Below the pieces are notes generated by a model. It did not search any database. It was given only the letters and a program-made list of their open reading frames with translations, and had not been told where the DNA came from. Of a stretch of 64,000 nucleotides of DNA, positions 1 to 7,808 are shown one piece after another. Numbering within the stretch: the first letter of the stretch is position 1; every line of letters begins with the position of its first letter. Origin of the DNA: Sphingomonas sp. PP-CE-1A-559 (GTDB taxonomy: Bacteria > Pseudomonadota > Alphaproteobacteria > Sphingomonadales > Sphingomonadaceae); assembly GCF_004340965.1 (NCBI RefSeq), contig NZ_SLYA01000004.1, forward strand, positions 124,001-188,000, read 5' to 3'. A program made the translations under genes and the position numbers.

Positions 1-1260
1 TCGGTGCAGCAGATGCTCGGGCTCGCGATGCCCGAAGCACAGGTCGTCGCGACGCCGATGAACGGGTTGATCCTGCTCACGGGTACGGTCGCCGCACCCG
101 AGGATGCCGCCGAAGCCGAGCGGCTGGTGCAGGCGTTCGTCGGTGATTCGACAAAGGTCCTGTCGCGACTGAAGACTGCGACGCCTCTGCAGGTGAATCT
201 CCAGGTACGCGTCGCCGAAGTCACGCGGAACTTCGTCAAGAACATCGGCGTGAACCTGACGAGCCGGAGTTCGGGTAACTTCCTATTCAACATCGCCCAG
301 GGTCGCCAAGGCACCATCACGACCGTGCCCGGCGTCATCAATGCTCCCAATGCGCCCATCGACGCCAATGGCGCCTTCCCCGGCAACACGCTCTTCGGCT
401 TTCCTGCCAAGGCCGCGATCGGCTCGACTATCGGCCTGGCGGGGCGCCTGCTCGGCATGGACCTGCTCGGCGCGATCGATCTCGGTGAAACGCTGGGTCA
501 GGTGACGATGCTCGCCAACCCGAACCTGACTGCTTTGTCGGGTGAAACGGGCACGTTCCTGGCAGGCGGCGAGATACCGATCCCGCTGGCTCAGGCGCTC
601 GGCACGATCTCGGTCGAGTACAAGCAATACGGCATCAGCCTCGCCTACACCCCCACGGTCTTGTCGGATGGTCGGATCTCGCTTCGGGTACGCCCCGAAG
701 TGTCGCAGCTCGATTACGCCAACGCGATCACGCTCAGCGGCACGCGCGTGCCCGGCCTCACGACTCGTCGTACCGAGACGACGGTGGAACTCGGCTCGGG
801 CCAGAGCATGATGATCAGCGGACTGCTGTCGAACAACAACAACAACAGCTACGACAAGACGCCGGGGCTGGCGAACCTGCCGATCATCGGCGCGCTGTTC
901 CGCTCGAACGCCTTCCAGCGCAACGAGACGGAACTCGTGATCGTCATCACGCCGTATCTGGTGAAGCCGGTCAACAACGCCAGCGACATCGCGCTGCCGA
1001 CCGATGGCGCGCGCGCACCGACCGATATCGACCGCGTGCTGCTGGGAACGCTCAGCGCCACCGGCGGCGGCAAGCGGCCTGTGCCGACGATCGCGCGGCC
1101 TTCCTATGTTCCACCGGCGATCGGTGCCGCCGCCCCGGTCATGCCGATGCCGCGTAGCGACGTCCGCCGCAGCGAGGACGATATCGCCGCGCGCCCTGCC
1201 AACGGGAATGGCGCCAAGACCAAGAAGGGCGCCGTGCCCGCGCCAGGTTTCTCGAATTGA
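1..1260 (+). CDS. cpaC: Flp/Tad pilus secretin CpaC (5' end outside window)
   Basis: Outer-membrane secretin that forms the exit pore of the Flp/Tad pilus. The frame is open from base 1, so the N-terminus (signal peptide, first secretin N-domain) lies upstream. Visible parts are the end of a BON-like domain (MNGLILLTGTV), then the secretin core with TETTVELGSGQSMMISGLL and NLPIIGALFRS followed by ETELVIVITPYLV, the hallmark secretin C-terminal region. A Pro/Ala-rich tail of about 80 residues follows. cpaD, cpaE, tadB and tadC follow on the same strand, which fixes the assignment as CpaC/RcpA rather than a type II secretion GspD. Confidence 0.93.
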   Translation, partial: SVQQMLGLAMPEAQVVATPMNGLILLTGTVAAPEDAAEAERLVQAFVGDSTKVLSRLKTATPLQVNLQVRVAEVTRNFVKNIGVNLTSRSSGNFLFNIAQGRQGTITTVPGVINAPNAPIDANGAFPGNTLFGFPAKAAIGSTIGLAGRLLGMDLLGAIDLGETLGQVTMLANPNLTALSGETGTFLAGGEIPIPLAQALGTISVEYKQYGISLAYTPTVLSDGRISLRVRPEVSQLDYANAITLSGTRVPGLTTRRTETTVELGSGQSMMISGLLSNNNNNSYDKTPGLANLPIIGALFRSNAFQRNETELVIVITPYLVKPVNNASDIALPTDGARAPTDIDRVLLGTLSATGGGKRPVPTIARPSYVPPAIGAAAPVMPMPRSDVRRSEDDIAARPANGNGAKTKKGAVPAPGFSN

Positions 1261-1307
1261 GCCGGCCCCTGCTCCGCTGCTCGCGAACACCGCATCAAGG
1301 ATTTCCG

Positions 1308-1940
1308 ATGATCACCAAGTCGATCCTGTTAGCGTCCCTCGTCCCCGCGCTGCTGCTCGGCGGGTGCATGGGTACCGAGAATCGCGGTCTTGAATCGGTC
1401 CACCAACCGGTCGTCAGCCGCTCCGACTACGCGCTCGATCTTGGCGTGTCGGGCGGTGCACTGGCGCCGGGCGAACAGCAACGGCTTGCCGGCTGGATGA
1501 ACGCGATGCGGCTTGGCTATGGCGACCGCGTAGCCATCGACGATCCCGCGGGCGAAGGCCCCGCCGCGCACGGCGACGTCGCCGCGGTGGTCGCGAGCTA
1601 TGGCCTGTTGCTGAGCGACGACGCGCCGGTCACCCCGGCCTCTGTCACGCCGGGATCGATCCGGGTGGTCGTCAGCCGGATGCGCGCGCAGGTGCCGCAC
1701 TGCCCGGACTGGTCGCGCAACGCGACCAACGAGTTCGAATCCAACACGTCGTCCAACTTCGGCTGCGCGATCAACAGCAACCTCGCGGCGATGATCGCCA
1801 ATCCGGCCGACCTGGTGCGCGGCAAGGAAGGGGCGGAGACCACCGATACCGCGGCCTCGTACAAGGCGATCGACACGTACCGCAAGAAAGCGCCGACCGG
1901 TGCCGGTTCGCTCGCCGCAGCTACGCCGGGAGGCAAGTGA
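1308..1940 (+). CDS. cpaD: Pilus assembly lipoprotein CpaD
   Basis: Outer-membrane-associated lipoprotein of the Tad apparatus, 210 aa. The ATG at 1308 gives a compact lipoprotein signal (MITKSILLASLVPALLLGGC) with lipobox LGGC; the reading frame extends upstream without a better start. The remainder contains the CpaD-type region around CPDWSRNATNEFESNTSSNFGC, with two conserved cysteines, and INSNLAAMIANPADLVRGK. The stop codon overlaps the ATG of cpaE by one base (TGATG), implying translational coupling. Confidence 0.93.
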   Translation: MITKSILLASLVPALLLGGCMGTENRGLESVHQPVVSRSDYALDLGVSGGALAPGEQQRLAGWMNAMRLGYGDRVAIDDPAGEGPAAHGDVAAVVASYGLLLSDDAPVTPASVTPGSIRVVVSRMRAQVPHCPDWSRNATNEFESNTSSNFGCAINSNLAAMIANPADLVRGKEGAETTDTAASYKAIDTYRKKAPTGAGSLAAATPGGK

Positions 1941-3229
1941 TGAACGCTCCGTGGAAGCCCGCTGGCGCCGCCAGTCGCGATCCCTTCACCGCCTATGTCT
2001 GCGACGAGACGACCGCGGCGGCATTGCGCCCGATCGCGACCGAACTCGGCTGGTCGGTCGACAAGATCTACAAGGGCGGACTGCGCAACGCGATCCAGTC
2101 GCTGTCGGTTGCCGCATCCCCGCAAATCCTGTTCGTCGATCTCGCCGAGTCGGGCGATCCGCTAAACGACATCCACGCGCTTGCCGAAGTCTGCGAGCCC
2201 GGCACCGTGGTGATCGCCGCTGGCCAGGTGAACGACGTTCGCCTGTACCGTGACCTCGTCGCGAGCGGTATCCAGGATTACCTCCTGAAGCCGCTCCATC
2301 CCGACATGCTGCGCGAGGCGTTCGTTCATGCGCAGATGATGCTCAATGCACCGAAGCCCGTCGACCTGTCGCCGGAGCGTCCGCATTGCTCGGTCGGCGT
2401 GATCGGCACGCGTGGCGGCGTCGGTGCATCGACGATCGCGACCTCGATCGCATGGCTGCTCGCCGACAAGGAGAAGCGCTCGACCGCACTGCTAGATCTC
2501 GACGTCCATTTCGGCACGGGTGCGCTCAGCCTCGACCTCGAGCCCGGCCGCGGCCTCACCGATGCGATCGAGAACCCGAGCCGCATCGACGGGCTGTTCA
2601 TCGAACGCGCGATGGTCAAGGCGACGGAGAACCTGTCGGTGCTCAGCGCGGAGGCCCCGATCAGCTCGCCGGTGGTCACCGACGGCTCCGCCTTCTACCA
2701 GTTGCAGGAGGAGATGCGCGCGGCTTTCGAATGCACCGTCGTCGATCTGCCGCGCGCAATGATGATCCAGCACCCGCATCTGATCAGCGACGTGAAGCTC
2801 GCGGTGATCGTCACCGACCTGACGCTGGCGGCCGCGCGCGACACGATCCGTATCCTGTCGTGGTTGAAGACGAATGCGCCGCAGATCGAGCTGTTCGTCG
2901 TCGCCAACCGCGTGCACACCGGCGGTCAGCTCGAGATCAGCCGCAAGGATTTCGAGGGCTCCATCGAGCGCAAGATCGACTACCTCGTGTCGTTCGACCA
3001 GAAGCTCGCGGCGCAGTCGGCCAAGCTCGGCAAGCCGATCGTCGAGGTCGGCAAGGCTAGCAAGACGATCACGCCGATCGTCGCGCTCGCCAGCGCGCTC
3101 GCCGCCGCGGTCGCGGACTGCGGCCTCGACGGTGCGAAGGCATCAAGGGGTCGGTCGTTGATGGGCAAGTTCGGCGAACTCCGCGGGCTCATGACCAAGC
3201 GCACGCTGAAGCCGGCAAAAGCGAAATGA
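1940..3229 (+). CDS. cpaE: Pilus assembly ATPase CpaE (receiver-like domain + ParA/MinD-type ATPase)
   Basis: 429 aa. CpaE is a ParA/MinD-family ATPase that positions or licenses the Tad pilus machine at the inner membrane. The N-terminal ~135 residues look like a degenerate response-regulator receiver. A deviant Walker A follows (GTRGGVGASTIATS, with the conserved second-lysine region altered as in other CpaE proteins), then LLDLDVHFG as Walker A'/B region. The C-terminal ~50 residues are basic (MTKRTLKPAKAK). ATG at 1940 is chosen because it overlaps the cpaD stop; a GTG one codon upstream is also possible. Confidence 0.93.
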   Translation: MNAPWKPAGAASRDPFTAYVCDETTAAALRPIATELGWSVDKIYKGGLRNAIQSLSVAASPQILFVDLAESGDPLNDIHALAEVCEPGTVVIAAGQVNDVRLYRDLVASGIQDYLLKPLHPDMLREAFVHAQMMLNAPKPVDLSPERPHCSVGVIGTRGGVGASTIATSIAWLLADKEKRSTALLDLDVHFGTGALSLDLEPGRGLTDAIENPSRIDGLFIERAMVKATENLSVLSAEAPISSPVVTDGSAFYQLQEEMRAAFECTVVDLPRAMMIQHPHLISDVKLAVIVTDLTLAAARDTIRILSWLKTNAPQIELFVVANRVHTGGQLEISRKDFEGSIERKIDYLVSFDQKLAAQSAKLGKPIVEVGKASKTITPIVALASALAAAVADCGLDGAKASRGRSLMGKFGELRGLMTKRTLKPAKAK

Positions 3230-3266
3230 CCGCGCATGGTCACGCCCAGATGACGAGCGCCGAACA

Positions 3267-4241
3267 ATGACCGGCATGGCGCCGTTGCTGCTCGTGATGA
3301 TCGGCGCGAGCATCGTGCTGGGGATGATCGTGTTCGCGTTCGCCGGGCCATCGCCGGGCCGCGCGAAATCGCGTCGGCTCGTGGCGTTACGCGAACGCCA
3401 CGGCGACGAGATCACCGTGGCGGACGCGCACATGCGGCGCATTTCGCATGCCCGCGACACTAAGATGGACCTGGCGTTCGGTCGCATCCTGCCCAACCCG
3501 GTGCAGCTCGCAAAGCGGCTCGCGATGACGGGCAAAGACTGGACCGTCGGCCAATACGGCATGGCGACCGCGGGGATCGCCTTGGTCGTCGCCGCACTCA
3601 TGCTGTTCAAGGGCATGCCGATCCTGCTCGCATTGCTGTTCGGCCTGTTCGTCGGCATCGGCCTGCCGCATCTGGTCGTCGGCAAGACGATCAAGCGGCG
3701 TGTCACCAAGTTCACCGCGAAGTTTCCGGATGCGATCGAACTGCTCGTCCGGGGCTTGCGCTCCGGCCTGCCGATCAGCGAGACGATCGGCGTCGTCGGC
3801 CAGGAACTCGACGGCCCGGTCGGTGAGGAATTCCGCTCGGTCAGCGACAAGATGAAGATCGGGCGGACGATGGACGCCGCCCTTCAGGAAACCGCGGACC
3901 GGCTCGGCACGCCCGAATTCCAGTTCTTCGTCATCACCATCGCGATCCAGCGGGAGACCGGCGGCAACCTTGCGGAGACGCTGGCGAACCTCGCCAACGT
4001 GCTGCGCATGCGCGGCCAGATGAAGCTGAAGATCAAGGCGATGTCGTCGGAATCGAAGGCGTCGGCGTACATCATCGGCGCGCTGCCGTTCATCGTGTTC
4101 GGGCTGATCTGGTTCATCAATGGCACCTACATGCAGCGGTTCTTCGTCGACGAGCGGCTGATAATGATCGGCATGGGGGGCATGACGTGGATGGCGATCG
4201 GCGCCTTCATCATGGCCAAGATGATCAACTTCGAGATCTGA
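3267..4241 (+). CDS. tadB: Tad pilus inner-membrane protein TadB (T2SSF domain)
   Basis: 324 aa polytopic platform protein that cooperates with TadC and the CpaF/TadA motor to polymerise pilin. There is an N-terminal membrane segment, a second hydrophobic pair near residues 95-135, the type II secretion F-domain (FPDAIELLVRGLRSGLPISETI; ETGGNLAETLANLANVLR) and two C-terminal transmembrane helices (AYIIGALPFIVFGLIWFI). It begins only 37 bp after cpaE. The motor ATPase gene cpaF, normally found at this junction, is absent. Confidence 0.92.
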   Translation: MTGMAPLLLVMIGASIVLGMIVFAFAGPSPGRAKSRRLVALRERHGDEITVADAHMRRISHARDTKMDLAFGRILPNPVQLAKRLAMTGKDWTVGQYGMATAGIALVVAALMLFKGMPILLALLFGLFVGIGLPHLVVGKTIKRRVTKFTAKFPDAIELLVRGLRSGLPISETIGVVGQELDGPVGEEFRSVSDKMKIGRTMDAALQETADRLGTPEFQFFVITIAIQRETGGNLAETLANLANVLRMRGQMKLKIKAMSSESKASAYIIGALPFIVFGLIWFINGTYMQRFFVDERLIMIGMGGMTWMAIGAFIMAKMINFEI

Positions 4242-4251
4242 GGGACTGACG

Positions 4252-5244
4252 ATGGGCGAGACCGCCGGACCTACCCTGCTCGGGGTCGACGTACTCTGGG
4301 TCGCGACGATCCTGTCGGGCGTCGCCGCGTTCGCCGTGATGATCGCGATCTATGCGGTGACGACGGTTCACGATCCAATGGCGAAACGCGTCAAGGCACT
4401 GAACGACCGGCGCGAACAGTTGAAGGCCGGTATCACCGCCTCGACCAAGCGCCGCGCGAAACTGGTCACGCGCAACGACACCGCGGACCGGATGCGCGGC
4501 ATCCTGTCGTCGATGAAAGTGCTGCAGGACAGCCAGGTCAAGGCGGTCCAGGTCAAGCTGATGCAGGCTGGCATCCGTTCGAAGGAATGGGCGCCGGCGG
4601 TGATCTTCGGACGGCTGGTGCTGCCGATCGTGATCGGCGGGGCGATGCTCTACTGGGTCTATGGCACCGACGGTTTCGCGACCTGGGGTCCGCTCAAGAA
4701 ATACGGGCTCGTCGCGATGAGCTTCATCCTGAGCTACAAGGCGCCGGACCTGTATCTCGACAACAAGATCAAGAAGCGCTCGGATGCGATCCGCAAGGGC
4801 CTTCCCGACGCGCTCGACCTGCTCGTGATCTGCGCCGAGGCCGGCCTGACCGTCGATGCCGCGTTCCACCGCGTCGCGCGCGAACTCGGCCGCGCCTATC
4901 CCGAACTAGGCGAGGAATTCACCCTCACCGCGATCGAGCTGGGCTTCCTGACCGACCGCCGCAGCGCATTCGAGAACTTTGCTTTGCGCGTGAAGCTGGA
5001 CGCGGTGAAGGGCGTCGTCACGACGATGATCCAGACCGAGAAATACGGCACGCCGCTTGCCTCCGCGCTGCGCGTACTGTCGGGCGAATTCCGCAACGAA
5101 CGCATGATGCGCGCCGAGGAAAAGGCGGCACGTCTGCCCGCGATCATGACCGTGCCGCTGATCCTGTTCATCCTGCCGGTGCTGTTCGTCGTCATTCTCG
5201 GGCCGGCCGCCTGCTCGATCTCCGACGCGCTGCTGAAGGGCTAA
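4252..5244 (+). CDS. tadC: Tad pilus inner-membrane protein TadC (T2SSF domain)
   Basis: 330 aa partner of TadB, 10 bp downstream. N-terminal transmembrane helix (VATILSGVAAFAVMIAIYAV), central hydrophobic pair, F-domain (LPDALDLLVICAEAGLTVDAAFHRVARELG) and a C-terminal hydrophobic segment (IMTVPLILFILPVLFVVIL). The conserved order TadB then TadC and the LPDALDLL motif distinguish it from TadB. It is the last recognisable pilus gene of the cluster; no tadD-type TPR gene follows. Confidence 0.92.
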   Translation: MGETAGPTLLGVDVLWVATILSGVAAFAVMIAIYAVTTVHDPMAKRVKALNDRREQLKAGITASTKRRAKLVTRNDTADRMRGILSSMKVLQDSQVKAVQVKLMQAGIRSKEWAPAVIFGRLVLPIVIGGAMLYWVYGTDGFATWGPLKKYGLVAMSFILSYKAPDLYLDNKIKKRSDAIRKGLPDALDLLVICAEAGLTVDAAFHRVARELGRAYPELGEEFTLTAIELGFLTDRRSAFENFALRVKLDAVKGVVTTMIQTEKYGTPLASALRVLSGEFRNERMMRAEEKAARLPAIMTVPLILFILPVLFVVILGPAACSISDALLKG

Positions 5245-5297
5245 GGCAACCGCAACGCCAACGGATCGTTGAGCCCCCGTAACAGGAGGGTTTTTCG

Positions 5298-5690
5298 ATG
5301 CCGTTGTTTTCCACGCCTACGCAATTCGCCGCGCTCGCACTGATCTTCGTCGCCGGCTGGCTGTTCGGATTGGCGAGCCATCCCGGCGGCAAGAAGTGGA
5401 AGGCGCGCTATCACGCCGAACGTGACGCGCACGCGGTCGCAAAGAAGGACGCCGACATCCGCGCCGCCGCCGCCGAAAAGCGTGCGGTCGAGGCCGAACA
5501 CGAGAATGCGCGCCTCGTAAAGGCCACGCCGGTAGCGCCGGTCGCCCCCGTGACGACGCCCCGTGCGCCGGTAGAGGATCGCTCGATCTTCGTGTCGCCT
5601 GACACGCGTCCCGTAGCCGCGTCGTCGGCCCGCCCGGCCTATAATAATGATGGCACGAAGCGCGGCTGGTTCGACTTCGACCGTCGCTAA
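5298..5690 (+). CDS. Membrane-anchored hypothetical protein
   Basis: 130 aa, function not recognised. One N-terminal transmembrane helix (FAALALIFVAGWLFGLA), then a charged Ala/Glu/Lys-rich stretch (residues ~35-75) likely to be helical or coiled coil, then a Pro/Val/Ala-rich linker and a polar tail ending WFDFDRR. A strong Shine-Dalgarno (AGGAGG at 5285-5290) precedes the ATG. It lies 53 bp after tadC on the same strand and is closed by a strong hairpin, so it may be the last cistron of the pilus transcript, but nothing in it shows a pilus role. Confidence 0.7.
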   Translation: MPLFSTPTQFAALALIFVAGWLFGLASHPGGKKWKARYHAERDAHAVAKKDADIRAAAAEKRAVEAEHENARLVKATPVAPVAPVTTPRAPVEDRSIFVSPDTRPVAASSARPAYNNDGTKRGWFDFDRR

Positions 5691-5696
5691 TATATT

Positions 5697-5730
5697 AAGG
5701 CGGCCCACTCACCACCGAGCGGGCCGCCTT
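5697..5730. terminator. Bidirectional intrinsic terminator between convergent genes
   Basis: Ten-base arms AAGGCGGCCC (5697-5706) and GGGCCGCCTT (5721-5730) pair perfectly; CTC/GAG inside the 14-nt loop can extend the stem. It sits between two convergent genes ending at 5690 and 5739 and fits a shared terminator, with A/T-rich flanks on the left side. Confidence 0.75.
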
Positions 5731-5738
5731 ATCGAAGC

Positions 5739-6095
5739 CTATTGGTAATGTGCGACGTTCTCGAAACCGGTGTTCGTCTTCGCCATTTTGACCAGCTTTC
5801 TAGCGTAGGACCGCACGTGCCGGTCGAAGCGCGTATCGTTGTAGACGCCGCGCCAGATATACTCGTCGCGGTCCAACAGCGCAGCAAGCGCCGCGGTAAA
5901 CGTCGCTTGGCTGTCCGCGACGCCTTTGCGGCTCATCAGCGCACAGACCATTTCCTCGGCTGATGCCTTGTCGCAGTCATCCTGCAATTCACGGCCGCCA
6001 CGCTCGGCCACAACCTGTTCGGAGCGTGCGGCAATCCCCCGTGCGTCCAGCCATTTGCGGACCGCGTCGCCGTCCCAGTCCTTTTTGTCCGCCAA
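5739..6095 (-). CDS. Conserved-looking hypothetical protein, TTG start
   Basis: 118 aa soluble, charged protein with no domain I recognise. The start codon is TTG at 6095-6093; GGAG lies eight bases upstream, supporting this unusual start. Features include a Cys/Met segment (CDKASAEEMVCALMSRKG) and a basic C-terminal helix (RHVRSYARKLVKMAK). It follows the thiamine-transport operon on the same strand at a 24 bp gap, so it may be co-transcribed with it, but a role in thiamine metabolism cannot be read from the sequence. Confidence 0.6.
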   Translation of the reverse strand: MADKKDWDGDAVRKWLDARGIAARSEQVVAERGGRELQDDCDKASAEEMVCALMSRKGVADSQATFTAALAALLDRDEYIWRGVYNDTRFDRHVRSYARKLVKMAKTNTGFENVAHYQ

Positions 6096-6119
6096 CGCCC
6101 GATCTCCGTTTCGCGCGCA

Positions 6120-6677
6120 CTAGCCGGTAGAGCGCGCCTGCCAGCGCCGATATCCTATCACAGCCAGCACGACCATCGCCGCGTACAGTCCGGCGGTGAG
6201 CATGAGCCCCTTATACACGAACATCCCGACATACAGGACGTCGACCGCGATCCACAGCAGCCAGTTCGCCGCATGACGTCGCGCGACCCAATATTGCGCG
6301 ACCAGACTGAAGCTGCTGAGCGTGGCGTCGGCCCAGGGCAATGCCGCGTCGGTGTAACAGCTCATGAACCAGCCGATAGCGAACGCCCCGACCGCCCCCG
6401 CGCCGAGGCCGGCGAGCGCACGCGATGGCCGCAACGGCTCCACGACGACATCGCCTTTATCGTCCTTGCCGCGCGCCCAAGCCAGCCAGCCATAGACGAT
6501 GGCGATCGCAAACAGCGCCTGGAGCACCATGTCCGCGTACAACCGCACGTCGAGGAACAGCTTGAAGTAGAGCGCACACGCGACGAAATTGACCGGCCAG
6601 CACAGCATGTTGCGCTTGGCGGTCAGCCATATTCCGGCAAAACTGACGACGACCGCGACGATCTCAAGCGGCGTCAT
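6120..6677 (-). CDS. pnuT: PnuC/PnuT-family vitamin transporter, probably thiamine-specific
   Basis: 185 aa inner-membrane transporter of the PnuC family (SWEET-like fold, facilitated diffusion driven by intracellular phosphorylation). Family signatures include the Trp-rich early helices (WLTAKRNMLCWPVNFVACALYF), YGWLAWARG and the C-terminal NWLLWIAVDVLYVGMFVYKG. PnuC itself carries nicotinamide riboside. Here the gene is third in a TPP-riboswitch operon behind a TonB receptor and a small-molecule kinase, the arrangement known for the thiamine variant PnuT. The ATG at 6677 overlaps the kinase stop by four bases (ATGA); an upstream in-frame extension is unlikely. Confidence 0.85.
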   Translation of the reverse strand: MTPLEIVAVVVSFAGIWLTAKRNMLCWPVNFVACALYFKLFLDVRLYADMVLQALFAIAIVYGWLAWARGKDDKGDVVVEPLRPSRALAGLGAGAVGAFAIGWFMSCYTDAALPWADATLSSFSLVAQYWVARRHAANWLLWIAVDVLYVGMFVYKGLMLTAGLYAAMVVLAVIGYRRWQARSTG

Positions 6678-7807
6678 GACAGTGCGATCCGGCGCAGGAA
6701 TTCCTGGCCCGGTGGCGAGAAGAACCAATTGGCGTGGTCGATCAGATACCCCTCCCAGGCCATTGCGGCGGACTCGGCATCCGCCACGACGGCGGTGAAA
6801 TAATCGGCCTCCGACAGCGCGAATTCGGCATGGACCAGCGGCAACAGCGACACGATCGCTGCGATCTCCGCATGGCTCAGCGACAGGACGGTGGCATAGC
6901 CTGCCACCAGCGCCAGCGCCGTCTCGGGATCGGCGATCGCATCGTCAGCCCCCTGCCCCAGATCCAGCCACCGCACCGCCGTCCGCTCGATCGCCGTCGC
7001 GATGTCGTGAACGGCATTCGTGCGATCCGCCAACCCGAAGTCGAACACGGTCCGCACCGCGCCCTCTCGCGTCCAGAGAAGGTTGGAGGGATGCCAATCA
7101 TTGTGCGTCCACAACGGCGTCTGTTTCGCGAGAAGTGACGGCAGGTCGCTATCGGCCTGCTCGAACAGTCGCGCGAGTTGCGCCTGCCATGGGCGGTCCG
7201 CGAGGAACGTGGCCAGTGCCGGGCGGGCGGCGACATACGCGCTCGCCGCGGCCAGGGGATCGGCGGCGGGGAGTATCGTAAAACTCGAGACCAAGGGTTG
7301 TCGGCGTCGCGCTGGCGCATCGAACCCGCGCGCCGCGACGTGCAGTTCCGCCAGCGCCACGCCGGCGGCATGGGCATGGTCGAGCGACAGGAACGGCGTC
7401 CAGGACAGCCGGTCGCGATACAAATCCTCGCCCGGCGCCTGGCGGTGCAGTTCGTACGACCAGGGGCTGATCGCGACGGCGCTCGCCCCTTGTGCGGTCG
7501 CCATCACTTCGGGGACCGACACGCCCGCACCGGCGAGATGCACGATGAATGCGTGTTCCTCGGCAAGCCCTTCGACCGTGCGGACGTGGTAATGGTGGCG
7601 CTTCAACAGGAACGCGCCGTTCGTCGTGTGCACCAGCGTCGCGGCGGAGAAGGGGCGCGGGGAATGCCAGTGCAGCCCGGTCATCCGCCCGGCCGCCGGA
7701 AAATGCGCCAGCACTGGCTCGGCCTCGGCCTCGGCGATGGCAGGCCAAGTCGGCGCTTCCATCGCGGTGCCCATGCCATGAACGAGATGCTTCAGCTGCG
7801 ACGCCAC
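6674..7807 (-). CDS. APH/choline-kinase-fold phosphotransferase, probable thiamine kinase
   Basis: 377 aa cytoplasmic kinase of the aminoglycoside phosphotransferase/choline kinase fold. The catalytic loop THNDWHPSNLLW gives the Asp and Asn of the HxDxxxxN motif, and VFDFGLADR supplies the metal-binding Asp. The E. coli thiamine kinase ThiK belongs to this fold. The setting between a TPP-controlled TonB receptor and a PnuT-type permease makes thiamine the best candidate substrate, with phosphorylation trapping the imported vitamin; this is inference. The start is uncertain: GTG at 7807, just after the receptor stop, keeps an HLVHGMGT segment; ATG at 7774 is the alternative. Confidence 0.8.
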   Translation of the reverse strand: MASQLKHLVHGMGTAMEAPTWPAIAEAEAEPVLAHFPAAGRMTGLHWHSPRPFSAATLVHTTNGAFLLKRHHYHVRTVEGLAEEHAFIVHLAGAGVSVPEVMATAQGASAVAISPWSYELHRQAPGEDLYRDRLSWTPFLSLDHAHAAGVALAELHVAARGFDAPARRRQPLVSSFTILPAADPLAAASAYVAARPALATFLADRPWQAQLARLFEQADSDLPSLLAKQTPLWTHNDWHPSNLLWTREGAVRTVFDFGLADRTNAVHDIATAIERTAVRWLDLGQGADDAIADPETALALVAGYATVLSLSHAEIAAIVSLLPLVHAEFALSEADYFTAVVADAESAAMAWEGYLIDHANWFFSPPGQEFLRRIALS

Positions 7808-7808
7808 C

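Noticed and set aside
5260..5297. Terminator after tadC from the C-rich and AGGAGG stretch followed by T5
   Set aside because: The possible stem is only 3-4 bp with mismatches; AGGAGG is better read as the Shine-Dalgarno of the next gene.
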